From NCBI GenBank assembly GCA_026874595.1, contig CM049310.1, positions 42,595,558 to 42,659,557 on the forward strand: a stretch of 64,000 nucleotides of DNA, given 5' to 3'. The notes under the pieces are model-generated. The model was not told the origin of the DNA, searched no databases, and was given only the letters and a program-made list of their open reading frames with translations. Below are positions 57,401-64,000 of the stretch, in pieces. The DNA is from Sipunculus nudus (lineage: Eukaryota; Annelida; Sipuncula; Golfingiida; Sipunculidae). Numbering within the stretch: the stretch's first letter is position 1; each line of letters opens with the position of its first letter. The position numbers and the translations under genes were made by a program.

Positions 57401-59667
57401 ACGTGGCTCTACCCTTAGGAGTTCGTCACGGTCGGCTGACTGTTGTTTTTCCCACGTGTACGTCGCCATGTGGTCTTGTTGAAAAACATGGGTCGCACAT
57501 GTTTGGCCGTTCCCGTCACCTGTAGATATGACCGGTGCGTCATTCTCTGTCCCGTGCCGGGGAAACTCGTCCTCACGCGGACACGTTTCATATATCTTGG
57601 CTCCGCTCGGCATCCCTGATGCCACACACACCATATCACCGTCTGCCGTCATCTCCACGCCAGGGCAAGGGTCGCTACCGCTGTCCGGGTGCTGGTCCCC
57701 TGTTTTGAAACAGGCATGGAGGCGTCCGTGCGTGATGCAGTGGAACAAAGCCGGGGGAGACCTTGTTTTGGCAACGGTGTTTAACAAAAAAACGTAGTGG
57801 TCTGGCGGACGTCTGAAACGGCATCGCGAAGCGTTCGTTGAGTAACACGGATTGTACCTCTGGGGTCTCCCTTTACTCTTACCTTTTGCTTTCATGAGTG
57901 GGGTACCCTGTCATATATGTTGCCATAAAATACCTAAAATGTGTATGATCATTTATGTTCTCAGCTGATTGGCACCCCAGAGGTGCGATAGGTTTTTGTT
58001 GTCAGATGCGGTCACTGTGAGTGGTGCATATATCGTAGTAAGCAGACATCACAAGGGAGGATAACGCTTTTAAGACGACGTCACATCTTCTCGTATCACA
58101 CGTTCCCTCATCCCGAACATGCTCGTGTACCATAAAGCAGTTCTCGTGTAACCGGTCTATTATCTGTTGTGGCGTGCTCACGAGCAGTGCTTGTTCCCAG
58201 CTACTCACCAAGTCCTCTAACTCGTCTAAAGTGTGTTCGGTGCCTTGAGCCATCCACCCTCCCTTTTGAATATGTGTCTGATGAATCTGCGCACTCACGT
58301 GCTTTTATATTGTTGTGTCGCCACCATGGCCTTTTTTTATAATCAGTGACGTGTTCTTTCCTCGTTCGTTTCAGGCTGGCAGGGGTCACACGTACGACAT
58401 CGTGTATGTTGACGAAGCTGGATTTGTGAAAACGTTGACACACCTGTTGCCTTATGTGAACCGCAGAGGGACCAAGTTGGTGCTCACATCTTCGATGAAC
58501 ACGTCGGCTGAGAATACATGCGCCTTACTGAAGTTGGAACGGACAGGAGTTGCTTACTACCGCGTGTGCTTCAGCTGTCCTGCAGACGTTCCACGCGTTG
58601 CCGAGTCGCCGGAAGCCATAGCGTGTCACCACTACGTCATGTCACTGCCGCCTCACATCACGACGGACGTTGTACAAAAGACGGTTATGAACACGTTGGA
58701 ACCTCACAGCTACGAAACAGAAAATATGGGCGTTAGTCTGGGGCGCGGCGACGGGCAGCCGGATGGGCAGAATTCGGGGGATGAGGTTGGGCTTTTTTCA
58801 CGATCTGTCCTGCAAGAAATGAAAGACGGTTTGAATGACTTGGATACATTCAACAATGTCGATTGTTTGGGTGATACATTGTTTGTGTACGTGGACCCAG
58901 CTTACACCACCAACGTGTCGGTGTCTGCTTCAGGAATAGCTTGCGTGTGTCGTTACACACCTGGCGCTCCGCCGTCCGGTCGTGTTTCCCGCAGGGTCCC
59001 CTCAAACAAAACCAGGCGCATGGCGGTCGTCCTCGGATTGGACGAGGTGCGTTTGATAGAACACAGCGTACCAGCGGAAGTTTTCATTGGGCTGGCGGTT
59101 TCGCGCCTGCTGCAGCGTGTTGTGAATATGCACGCGTGCCCGCTGACATACTCGTCCCGTTTCAAGACTGCTGTTGTCGCTGTGGAAAGCAATAGCAACG
59201 AACACCTGGCCGTGCAGATTTGTCATTTCATACACAACGCCGCCAAAAAAATGGCCGGGCCGGTTCGGTCGCTGTCGTTTCAATTCACCCACAGGAGGAG
59301 GACAGAGAAGGATGCCAAGACGGTTGGGCTCCAATCCGTGCGGGATTTCGGGACAGCCGAGGTTGCGGGTTTCTTCCTGGACAAACAGAAAAAAACTTTA
59401 GTGTCCCTCTTTCAAAGTGCATTCAACAGTCGCATCGTGCGTTTGTCAATGAGCCTCGCCAGCTCGGCACTTGAGCATGCCGGGTTGGACGCTAGGAATT
59501 TGATCACGGAGCAGCTGTCGAAATTCCGGCCGGACCGAAAGCCCCACGATCATACACAGGATGACGTGGCCCTTTCCCTGATACTGGCATACAACCTGTT
59601 GCTAAACGAGAGAAACGAAAACTTTAACGTACATGAGTTGGCACCGTTGCACACGTCCATTATTTAG
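51411..59667 (+). CDS. Terminase large subunit ATPase (spliced, UL15-like)
   Basis: Exon 1 is 51411-52562 (384 aa) and exon 2 is 58375-59667 (430 aa), for a product of about 814 aa. The donor is AAT|GTAAGT and the acceptor TTTCTCGTTCGTTTCAG-like followed by GCTGGC; both junctions are phase 0. Exon 1 carries Walker A (VPRRMGKTYI) and exon 2 starts just before Walker B (DIVYVDEAGF), followed by a coupling motif TSSMNT and a nuclease-type C-terminal domain (YVDPAYT; VAVESNS). This is the ATPase/nuclease motor that packages DNA into capsids, one of the few genes conserved in all herpesviruses. Splitting between the Walker motifs by an intron full of other genes matches UL15 of mammalian herpesviruses. 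AATAAA follows at 59690. Confidence 0.92.
52812..54074 (-). CDS. Unrecognised 420-aa protein in terminase intron
   Basis: ATG at 54074 is chosen; the frame extends upstream to a GTG only. The N-terminal two thirds are globular, with beta-like segments (THIYILSDLQGN, RGYHQICRFWLCAPY) and a basic HGRGKGKYAGF loop. The C-terminal third is charged and ends near a CxxC (MCASCGLWRDLL). Function unknown. Its position on the opposite strand within the terminase intron equals that of the UL16/UL17 genes in herpes simplex virus. Confidence 0.7.
   Translation of the reverse strand: MVDVIDKFSRPSFSAPGDVFLVTDVSGDTRICRPRSQTVNVFYGLNCKTGASSLCVVNKTHIYILSDLQGNADEHSIVPVRIELNGRAHVMPARGYHQICRFWLCAPYRTGNRVTLPENTVGSILGITDRECITWLQSRTLANSHVVHPSWLFVHGRGKGKYAGFAEIDNIPVYTNNTNPSDVTDIMARTGPQLFYQASCKSFWTYFCDNGAATGAVPAVPPALVKHSLFTSCMGEQSEDETYSHNGWGGPQAAVQCLCASLQAGWRGPTETPVEAGNPNRFVRVSCVSQHKNSAMPGWLGNLCNRVTGARRAVPGSTYTRVSRQIADAEKDMSKHGIDRMLEERSTTCKFKLQTAVPELSDPNTPSQSEQNRRAGSVCIDLPQNIWELKQLDDEYVLYMCASCGLWRDLLKGRTNYFTM
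54164..55735 (-). CDS. Unrecognised 523-aa protein in terminase intron, possible capsid-vertex (UL17-type) candidate
   Basis: Starts at ATG 55735. It is a soluble, mixed-fold protein with no signal peptide or catalytic motif. Segments such as VVFIDNENGP-type loops, VSICPDVHDTL and VWYFTFKGPHGG suggest a compact structural protein. It ends in a hydrophobic FIGFTLVEPIPVLY. By position (opposite strand, inside the terminase intron) and size it is the best UL17-like candidate. This is inference from synteny with mammalian herpesviruses, not sequence recognition. Confidence 0.7.
   Translation of the reverse strand: MAAKDLCDPHTGPAVTRPFEDCYEPIWRTAAGAPASMFLYLHHRRVDEVFWIRLVTHYMSARDHRWHNRYTEIKPRNMFYDTLVGGTVIELDMPRPELVSYNREPGSSVELTDWLDIVFIDNENGPTDTLDRVTVPVHFILSSVTCMFNEWLIHARSLKALEKLPGTEEGAQTAESEMSAIPGETVSAAVNLRSVLNQFYDANPAPEDQTTSAEMQALTPEHTCMRLICHWEPAVPATEEGRRRSVAVMLLSHMHNYGQVFSERQMDPASTGTYKCGIEDKIFRVLTSVSLPMLSRMFDQVDDINVILTWCANVSICPDVHDTLSQQIALYAGWLTVRDSCAVPGVTDPLMRAFSHMNPVALVLIFRRVISRLRGECGQVKLRFNKGLGARLQSAVEWYMDGRRTNPDVPYYLQVHFYGAGVHNGTVRFMEPVWYFTFKGPHGGQQHSDECSMWINVSEPNDLVFLCPNKHSRLTRHYVPGGIPVEWRYPGMMEELLQRLSYPLDLLIEFIGFTLVEPIPVLY
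55813..55856. repeat. Small hairpin between divergent intron genes
   Basis: Arms TACCACCGCA (55813-55822) and TGCGGTGGTGGTA (55844-55856) enclose a 21-nt AT-rich loop. It lies in the 199-bp divergent gap between the 523-aa and 252-aa genes, a typical place for a herpesvirus promoter or small replication origin. Confidence 0.45.
55935..56693 (+). CDS. Unrecognised 252-aa protein in terminase intron
   Basis: Starts at ATG 55935 (AATATGG). It is soluble, rich in helices and cysteines, with CLRLYNYICIRLAAVYFVRRF near residue 90 and CFMRLVAEACRFHC near 200. It is the only intron gene on the same strand as the terminase, and so lies within its primary transcript. Cysteine content and size would suit a nuclear-egress lamina-type (UL31) protein, but no zinc pattern is certain, so I make no assignment. 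Confidence 0.7.
   Translation: MDRVPLEECMPLDVRRQLELQRGAGFLRLDKKRSPTVPDVAETLNNVDGKILSSVLLPSLSLHSDESICTFLFGSPGIPDALHADQECLRLYNYICIRLAAVYFVRRFLISKEVPHSHTFMISCTRFSCLIEGLRDLYYLKYSEVQRLVDAIDKANEDMRAARGEVDVCTVTMRDRWMVSAYAAFGCFMRLVAEACRFHCKPTPVSLGHSNTARRVLNSCEDSAFMLSEDGTTVLSHLLLHVPHLTLNELAV
56801..57895 (-). CDS. UL16/UL94-like tegument protein candidate
   Basis: A 364-aa protein from ATG 57895. After a basic N-terminus (KAKGKSKGRPQR) comes a Cys/His cluster: Cys53, His56, His60, Cys62, His69, Cys77 and Cys90, in FHCITHGRLHACF, CPGVEM and VCVASG. Conserved cysteines in the N-terminal half, a length near 370 aa, and a place on the opposite strand inside the terminase intron are all features of the UL16/UL94 family. 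That family is a core tegument protein linking capsids to envelope partners. The C-terminal half is helical and polar. The call combines motif and synteny; alignment is needed to confirm. Confidence 0.65.
   Translation of the reverse strand: MKAKGKSKGRPQRYNPCYSTNASRCRFRRPPDHYVFLLNTVAKTRSPPALFHCITHGRLHACFKTGDQHPDSGSDPCPGVEMTADGDMVCVASGMPSGAKIYETCPREDEFPRHGTENDAPVISTGDGNGQTCATHVFQQDHMATYTWEKQQSADRDELLRVEPRPEFVMAVIARPVTVYNFSLVDQLLFSRYTETDALLHDYVSSKVSHPSQDDTKHVKYECYKALSRLSPNLRPSYGECSRAWCSAVESLTSSEKDSTRGSRTIDELKKYLATHMRHAVSDMNRGKQRNAMWIYDHPASTSSQLSAGVAGQVTTQDVEGGGCNHITYTAYDPVTGMNVSRCPKYRYFTPMLPKPCIPHHQRL
58002..58253 (-). CDS. Small 83-aa protein
   Basis: ATG at 58253 is chosen over an upstream GTG because a minus-strand TATAAAA at 58303-58309 lies about 50 nt upstream. 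It is entirely helical and acidic in its first half (LDELEDLVSSWEQALL), with cysteines in DEGTCDTRRCDVVL. It lies just before the terminase acceptor site. Small size and position next to the terminase would suit a packaging accessory protein (UL33-like), but this is a guess. Confidence 0.6.
   Translation of the reverse strand: MAQGTEHTLDELEDLVSSWEQALLVSTPQQIIDRLHENCFMVHEHVRDEGTCDTRRCDVVLKALSSLVMSAYYDICTTHSDRI
58303..58309 (-). promoter_or_regulatory. TATA box of the 83-aa gene
   Basis: TATAAAA on the minus strand about 50 nt before ATG 58253; it supports choosing that start. Confidence 0.6.
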
Positions 59668-59689
59668 GATGCACGATGTTTTCCCCTTA

Positions 59690-59695
59690 AATAAA
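59690..59695 (+). terminator. Poly(A) signal of the terminase
   Basis: AATAAA in TTAAATAAAAGG, 23 nt after the terminase stop. It may double as a TATA-type element for the next gene, 66 nt downstream. Confidence 0.6.
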
Positions 59696-59760
59696 AGGGG
59701 CACATGTCCTAAAATGGTACGCACTGCGTGTTATGTTCGGATAATCTGACACGTGCCCGT

Positions 59761-60060
59761 ATGTATCAACAGACTGCCGATGGGTCGGGTAATGATGCGT
59801 CACGCGCGACTCAGCAGCAGTCATCGCCCGCAACCGATCTGGTGTACTTCCAGACCGTGACACCGAGAGAGCTACTGGACACATTTCCACGGACAAAGGA
59901 TAACCGACCTTGCACCTCACTTTCTGCTCTCCAACATTTTGTTGTGACCGGGGTCAGGGCATCTGCCATTCAGAGCGCAAGAGACGGACACTTTTGTGAA
60001 GTACACTCCAAAGCTGTGACAAACAATCTACGTCTGCTTCGGGACTGCACCAGCATTTGA
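59761..60060 (+). CDS. Small 99-aa protein
   Basis: ATG 59761 is chosen; upstream codons open only from a GTG. The N-terminal third is polar and Gln/Ser-rich. The remainder is probably helical (TPRELLDTF, LSALQHFVVTGVRASAIQSA). No family is recognised. The 13-bp gap to the next gene suggests a shared transcript. Confidence 0.6.
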   Translation: MYQQTADGSGNDASRATQQQSSPATDLVYFQTVTPRELLDTFPRTKDNRPCTSLSALQHFVVTGVRASAIQSARDGHFCEVHSKAVTNNLRLLRDCTSI

Positions 60061-60073
60061 GGTCAGGGAAGGC

Positions 60074-61255
60074 ATGTTTGAGGACCACGCTGCAGGGAAG
60101 GGAAGTGAACGGCCGCCCGCACTTCGGGACGTCGTGCAGGCTCACGTGCAATATGAAAACCCCAAACATTCTTTGGATTTCAGGTTATTGGGGGAACATG
60201 TATGTCCGTCTGTTTCTGATCCCAATACACCCGCCTGCGTCAACATCGGCAGCTGCGCAGGTATCAAACGGGTTAGCCTATCTTCGCTGTACAAAGTATT
60301 ACGGGTGCTGGACGGGTCGGGGACATGGTATCTGAAATTAATGAGTCAGGCTGCTGGTGGACTCGTGTCCATCGTGAGACGCCCCGGGTCGGAAACAGAG
60401 CCAGACTGCGACATGACGTATCACAAGGTGAATACCGAGTACATCCAGCCGCTGGGTGAAACCAGCGCGGGTGAGATGCCTTGCATGGTCCCCTTACACA
60501 GTTTCCTGCGGCATCCGCGCGTCACTCACAGCGACGTCGGTGATGACAACGAAGACAGTTCCAGTGACTCTGATTGCTCTGTATACTGCACAGATTCCGA
60601 AACAGAAAGTGAAAGTGTCGAGGAAGACGCCATATGTTTGGAACGGGTATCGCAGGACGTGCAGACTACAGCCGGGCCAGTGTATCCTCTGCGTCTTGTG
60701 AATTACAAGAAGCGCATGCAGGCGGGATCAGCCGTGAAATACGACGGTAGTCTGGTGAACCGTTCAAGGAACATTTTACAGGAAGAAGACAGGGCAGTCG
60801 CCGAATTTTGGTCCCGTAATGCTGATTCGAAATGCCAGGAAAGGACAGGACTGTACGGGCGATCTAAGACCACCTTGCACAGCCTGCTGGCGGCGTCCGA
60901 TCCGAACCTGCCTTTCAGGAAACTGTGGATGCGCTTTAGGAGAACGCACATATGGCCTCGGTTCTCCAGCAGCCTCGTTGGTAATGTGGTGCGTGTACTT
61001 ACGTGGTTTCTGACGAGTGTCTCGAGTCTGGTTCTGCTTTTTTTTTTGTGCCACGTTCGCCGACTGTATGCATGCAAGGTGTACTTAGTATTTTCGTGTA
61101 TTTGTACAGCTTTGTTTTTTATGTGCTTATACGTTTGTGGTGGCCACAGGTCTATAGACGCGATCTCGTGGTTGCGCCTCCATGTCATCCCGGGAAACTT
61201 CACGAGAGACATATACGATGCAGCAACGTTCCTGAAAAGAGTTGTATTGCATTGA
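60074..61255 (+). CDS. 393-aa C-terminally membrane-anchored protein
   Basis: Starts at ATG 60074. There is no signal peptide. Residues ~1-155 are globular (LSSLYKVLRVLDGSGTWYLKL). An acidic Ser/Asp/Glu stretch follows (DNEDSSSDSDCSVYC, ETESESVEEDA), then a basic region, then two adjacent hydrophobic segments near residues 310-355 (WFLTSVSSLVLLFFLCHV; VYLVFSCICTALFFMCLYV). A ~35-residue tail ends the protein. The soluble N-terminal domain with a C-terminal anchor recalls the nuclear-egress membrane protein (UL34 type), although two anchors rather than one would be unusual. AATAAA at 61326-61331. Confidence 0.75.
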   Translation: MFEDHAAGKGSERPPALRDVVQAHVQYENPKHSLDFRLLGEHVCPSVSDPNTPACVNIGSCAGIKRVSLSSLYKVLRVLDGSGTWYLKLMSQAAGGLVSIVRRPGSETEPDCDMTYHKVNTEYIQPLGETSAGEMPCMVPLHSFLRHPRVTHSDVGDDNEDSSSDSDCSVYCTDSETESESVEEDAICLERVSQDVQTTAGPVYPLRLVNYKKRMQAGSAVKYDGSLVNRSRNILQEEDRAVAEFWSRNADSKCQERTGLYGRSKTTLHSLLAASDPNLPFRKLWMRFRRTHIWPRFSSSLVGNVVRVLTWFLTSVSSLVLLFFLCHVRRLYACKVYLVFSCICTALFFMCLYVCGGHRSIDAISWLRLHVIPGNFTRDIYDAATFLKRVVLH

Positions 61256-61325
61256 CAAGGCATGAAAAACATCTTTCTCTCGCTCTATATATATATGAGC
61301 AATGTACATGGTGGATTGTAAATGC

Positions 61326-61331
61326 AATAAA
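61326..61331 (+). terminator. Poly(A) signal of the 393-aa gene
   Basis: AATAAA 71 nt after the stop at 61255. Confidence 0.6.
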
Positions 61332-61435
61332 AAATATGGCACGCTGTTGTTTGTTTTTATTCGAAAAAGGTGTGTGGTATAGCATTATTGTGTGTGATGG
61401 ATGTGTCATTCATAGCAGTCTTCTTACGCCAGATA

Positions 61436-61455
61436 GATCACGTGATCACGTGATC
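61436..61455. promoter_or_regulatory. Perfect 20-bp palindrome with two E-boxes
   Basis: GATCACGTGATCACGTGATC is its own reverse complement and contains CACGTG twice. It lies 25 bp upstream of a TATA box. Such sites bind bHLH or bZIP-type factors. Confidence 0.6.
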
Positions 61456-61479
61456 ATGATTCAGTAGCAGATTAGGATG

Positions 61480-61487
61480 TATAAAAA
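61480..61487 (+). promoter_or_regulatory. TATA box of the 61564 gene
   Basis: TATAAAAA lies 77 nt upstream of ATG 61564, just after the E-box palindrome. Confidence 0.65.
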
Positions 61488-61563
61488 AACAGACACGCAC
61501 CGATGTTAGCCAGTGTGTTGCATATCATAATTGCAGTTACAGGCTGTGGAGAGAGGAAGCGGG

Positions 61564-64000
61564 ATGGAGGACCTGTGCCAGGTTTCTGCCAGGATCGACA
61601 CACCTTGCATCCTTGATGAATGGGTCCCAGTACACAAGGTGAGGGATTATCATGCACAATCAAAAGACGGTTGGGATCACCGTCGTCTCCTTCAGATATT
61701 CGGTCACCTGTTTGCGCGCAGTTTCCCGTTCCCACCCTCCACTCACGCTGACTACAAGAGAGAAGTTGAACTGGTCGACAGCGTTGTAAAGGCTTGCGGG
61801 ACCCGGTGGTGCGTTTCACAGCCCGTGCCGGATGTGGACGGTGTCCGTATGACAAAAGTGGCTGTCTTGCTGGCCCGTTTCTGCACACCGGGTGCCGATG
61901 ATATATCAGAACATTTACGTCACCGTTTCATCGTGGCACTGGAACATGCCGCGACACGGATGGTCGAAGGGGCGGGTGTTGTGCATGTCAGGGTGATATG
62001 TCCATATCAGGACTCAGCAAAAGAAGAGTTGGCACGCGACGTGATAGCTTACGACGTGACGGACACGTGGAACGGCCTGTCTGCTCGTTGTGGCAAGCAG
62101 CCCCCTGCTTGGAACGCTACACCTGAATGGAACAGAGCATCGGCCGGTTTCTGCCGTTACGCGGGAACATGTCAACCAGATCTGGACGATACTGACGGAC
62201 GGGCCCCGTCAGCAAAACGCCTGTGCCTGGAAACGCGGACGTGCGTCAGGTCTCGTTTTTTTATCGTGTGGCCTTCAGGCCATGTCAGTTGTAAGCCACA
62301 TTTAGATTCATGGGCGGTGTCAGGTAGCAACCCGTCCACACGTCCAGCTGAACACTTCCACACGTTGTTCGACCGCATGCTAATGGAAGCATGCTTACCG
62401 TCTCTGAGTCGCGTGCCCGATTCAGCGCTCTTTTATCTCCTGTGCAGACTTTTGTCCCCTGAACGTGCCATAGGTATATGCAGTCATAAGTACCCTGTAT
62501 TCATACAGAACGCCCTGGCAGAAAAGGCGCGGCCGATTCCCGTTCAGACTCTGCGCCGTACCGCAGCAGCGGGGTGGTGGGAGGCTGCAAACGTCGCCTG
62601 GATGCAATACGCTGTAGACACAGGCATGTTCGGGGAGTACAATGCCATCTTGCGTACTGAACAGATCGCAGATGCGCTGGCGCAGGCCGCAAACGAAAGA
62701 GTAACTTTTATCAAACGTGGTGAAGGTGTGTGGAACATATGTCATGCTGTGCACCACCTGTTGAACACGTGCAGAAACCTCGTGAGCCAAGTCAATCGAC
62801 AGGCCAACGAGGTTTGCATCCCGTTCACGGAGGTGGACGGTTTCGTAGGCGTGCCGGGCATAAAGGCTTACAGGCACGACCTCTTCCTGAAAGCATACCG
62901 TACGTCCCAGGGCCTCTTGCGTTTCAAACCGCCTAGTTCCCATGATCCTCGGGCCCGCAGTTTCAGTGTGCCTTGGCACCACAGGTCTAGTTTAATTCCC
63001 GACGTGCTCACCCGAGGTGGTTTCCAATCAACTTCGCCGCGCAGCTGTGTGAAAGATGAGAAGACTGGACCTTCTAAAAAGAAATGGAACAAAAACAGCG
63101 ACATGTTCTGGGTTTGGTTTCCGTCAGGTGCGCCAGAAACGATCCACTTCTGTCACAAAAGGACTGAAGCAGCTGGGCCGGCTGAAACACCTTGCCCTGA
63201 ATGCTGGGACATTTTGGAATGGCAGGCAGATCATGAAAAGGTCAGCCTGGAAAATGGGTCTGGGAGCGGTCAAAGACACCCGACGAGTTGTCTTCTTGGA
63301 TTCGGGTGCAGGTCTGTTCAGATCAAACGGTTACTGTTACATCTTGCAGTCGGTTGCGCGGTTTCTCCGAGACGGTGTGGCCATGCACGAGATGCGACAG
63401 ACGTGTCGGAGAGTCACGTCTCGTGTCCGGCCACAGCCTGGTGGAAGGCTCACTATGTCCCCGCGACCGTGTCTCTACACAGGGAATGGCGAGACGTTAT
63501 GCCGTGGAAAACCAACAACTGGCAGAACGCTCATCCACAGACCGCGCAAGAGGGCACTGCAGCTTCTGCGCGCTTCGTCGGGATTTTGGAAACGCTGAAC
63601 GATCTTATACGGAACCCTAATGTCCATCCTGTACCCGCTCCCTTCAATTCAGACGAAGCACTGAGTGATGTCTATCGGTCGGCGCGCCAAGCGTCAAGCG
63701 TTCCAGACACAGACCAGCGACCCGATCCGGGTTTGCTGGATGTGCACGTGCTGCAGTGTCTGTCTTTTAATGACGATGCCACCCAGGTTGTCTGGCGTGC
63801 GACGGGTTCTGACGACTGCAAAATGCCTCACCCTGTTTATGGGAAGATCCCCCTGGCGTCTCCGTATATTTCCGTCTGGGGCAGTTCCAGTCAAGGGGGC
63901 GCCGTACTTGGAAGCGGTGATACGGCAGGTGCCGTACACCTTGCATGGGGAGGCACGGCTTTTGATACGAATCGCGTGTACGTCACGTTCAGCGGCCCCA
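61564..64000 (+). CDS. Partial large protein, runs off right edge
   Basis: ATG at 61564 opens a frame with no stop to base 64000, at least 812 codons, in the same style as the other viral genes and behind a clear TATA box. No signal peptide is seen. The N-terminal ~500 residues are globular and rich in Trp/Cys/Arg. A Cys/His cluster near residues 525-560 (IHFCHKRTE, TPCPECWDIL, then DHEK) may bind zinc. After it comes another cysteine-rich part (CLLGFGCRS, HLAVGCAVS), then a Pro/Asp-rich stretch near 690-715. No family is recognised from the portion present; the missing C-terminus may carry the defining domain. Confidence 0.75.
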   Translation, partial: MEDLCQVSARIDTPCILDEWVPVHKVRDYHAQSKDGWDHRRLLQIFGHLFARSFPFPPSTHADYKREVELVDSVVKACGTRWCVSQPVPDVDGVRMTKVAVLLARFCTPGADDISEHLRHRFIVALEHAATRMVEGAGVVHVRVICPYQDSAKEELARDVIAYDVTDTWNGLSARCGKQPPAWNATPEWNRASAGFCRYAGTCQPDLDDTDGRAPSAKRLCLETRTCVRSRFFIVWPSGHVSCKPHLDSWAVSGSNPSTRPAEHFHTLFDRMLMEACLPSLSRVPDSALFYLLCRLLSPERAIGICSHKYPVFIQNALAEKARPIPVQTLRRTAAAGWWEAANVAWMQYAVDTGMFGEYNAILRTEQIADALAQAANERVTFIKRGEGVWNICHAVHHLLNTCRNLVSQVNRQANEVCIPFTEVDGFVGVPGIKAYRHDLFLKAYRTSQGLLRFKPPSSHDPRARSFSVPWHHRSSLIPDVLTRGGFQSTSPRSCVKDEKTGPSKKKWNKNSDMFWVWFPSGAPETIHFCHKRTEAAGPAETPCPECWDILEWQADHEKVSLENGSGSGQRHPTSCLLGFGCRSVQIKRLLLHLAVGCAVSPRRCGHARDATDVSESHVSCPATAWWKAHYVPATVSLHREWRDVMPWKTNNWQNAHPQTAQEGTAASARFVGILETLNDLIRNPNVHPVPAPFNSDEALSDVYRSARQASSVPDTDQRPDPGLLDVHVLQCLSFNDDATQVVWRATGSDDCKMPHPVYGKIPLASPYISVWGSSSQGGAVLGSGDTAGAVHLAWGGTAFDTNRVYVTFSGP

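Larger units (their letters stand above)
52563..58374 (+). other. 5.8-kb terminase intron with five nested genes
   Basis: Starts GTAAGTAT and ends in a pyrimidine-rich tract plus CAG. It holds genes at 52812-54074(-), 54164-55735(-), 55935-56693(+), 56801-57895(-) and 58002-58253(-). Confidence 0.88.

Overview
The window is a stretch of a large herpesvirus-type (order Herpesvirales) genome from, or integrated in, an invertebrate animal. The core gene set shows this. There is a two-exon terminase ATPase with its intron full of other genes, a UL5-type helicase, and an assemblin protease/scaffold lying near a major-capsid-sized protein. There is also a furin-cleavable glycoprotein B-like protein and a giant tegument protein with a herpesvirus-type deubiquitinase domain. 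Three inhibitor-of-apoptosis (BIR/RING) genes point to the mollusc herpesviruses (Malacoherpesviridae) or an unnamed relative. That placement is inference, since no database search was possible. Nearly every viral gene is open and undamaged, so the virus is either exogenous or very recently integrated.

Layout. 1-15.7 kb (minus strand): two huge tegument-type reading frames joined by an ATGA overlap; the downstream one leaves the window on the left. 15.7-17.3 kb: an unknown 514-aa gene (plus). 17.3-22.9 kb: a viral-gene-free, more AT-rich, host-like block. It has three tRNA genes, a 170-bp tRNA cassette present twice, and a 3.3-kb giant palindrome built on 106-bp repeats. 23-30.1 kb (minus): helicase, protease/scaffold, unknown protein. 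30.4-38.2 kb (plus): capsid protein, acidic protein, gB-like glycoprotein. 38.4-46 kb (minus): four genes, one cysteine-rich and possibly involved in packaging. 46.2-50.8 kb (minus): the IAP cluster, one member a spliced BIR-BIR-UBA-RING gene. 51.4-59.7 kb: terminase exon 1, a 5.8-kb intron holding five genes (one UL16-like), and exon 2. 59.8-64 kb (plus): a small gene, a C-terminally membrane-anchored protein, and a long gene leaving the window on the right.

The genes form a standard herpesvirus lytic module: replication (helicase), capsid building and maturation (capsid protein, protease/scaffold), DNA packaging (terminase and probable intron-encoded partners), tegument with deubiquitinase, and entry (gB). 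The IAP cluster is added for blocking host apoptosis. Start codons were chosen as the first plausible ATG, because several long frames open upstream at GTG or TTG only.
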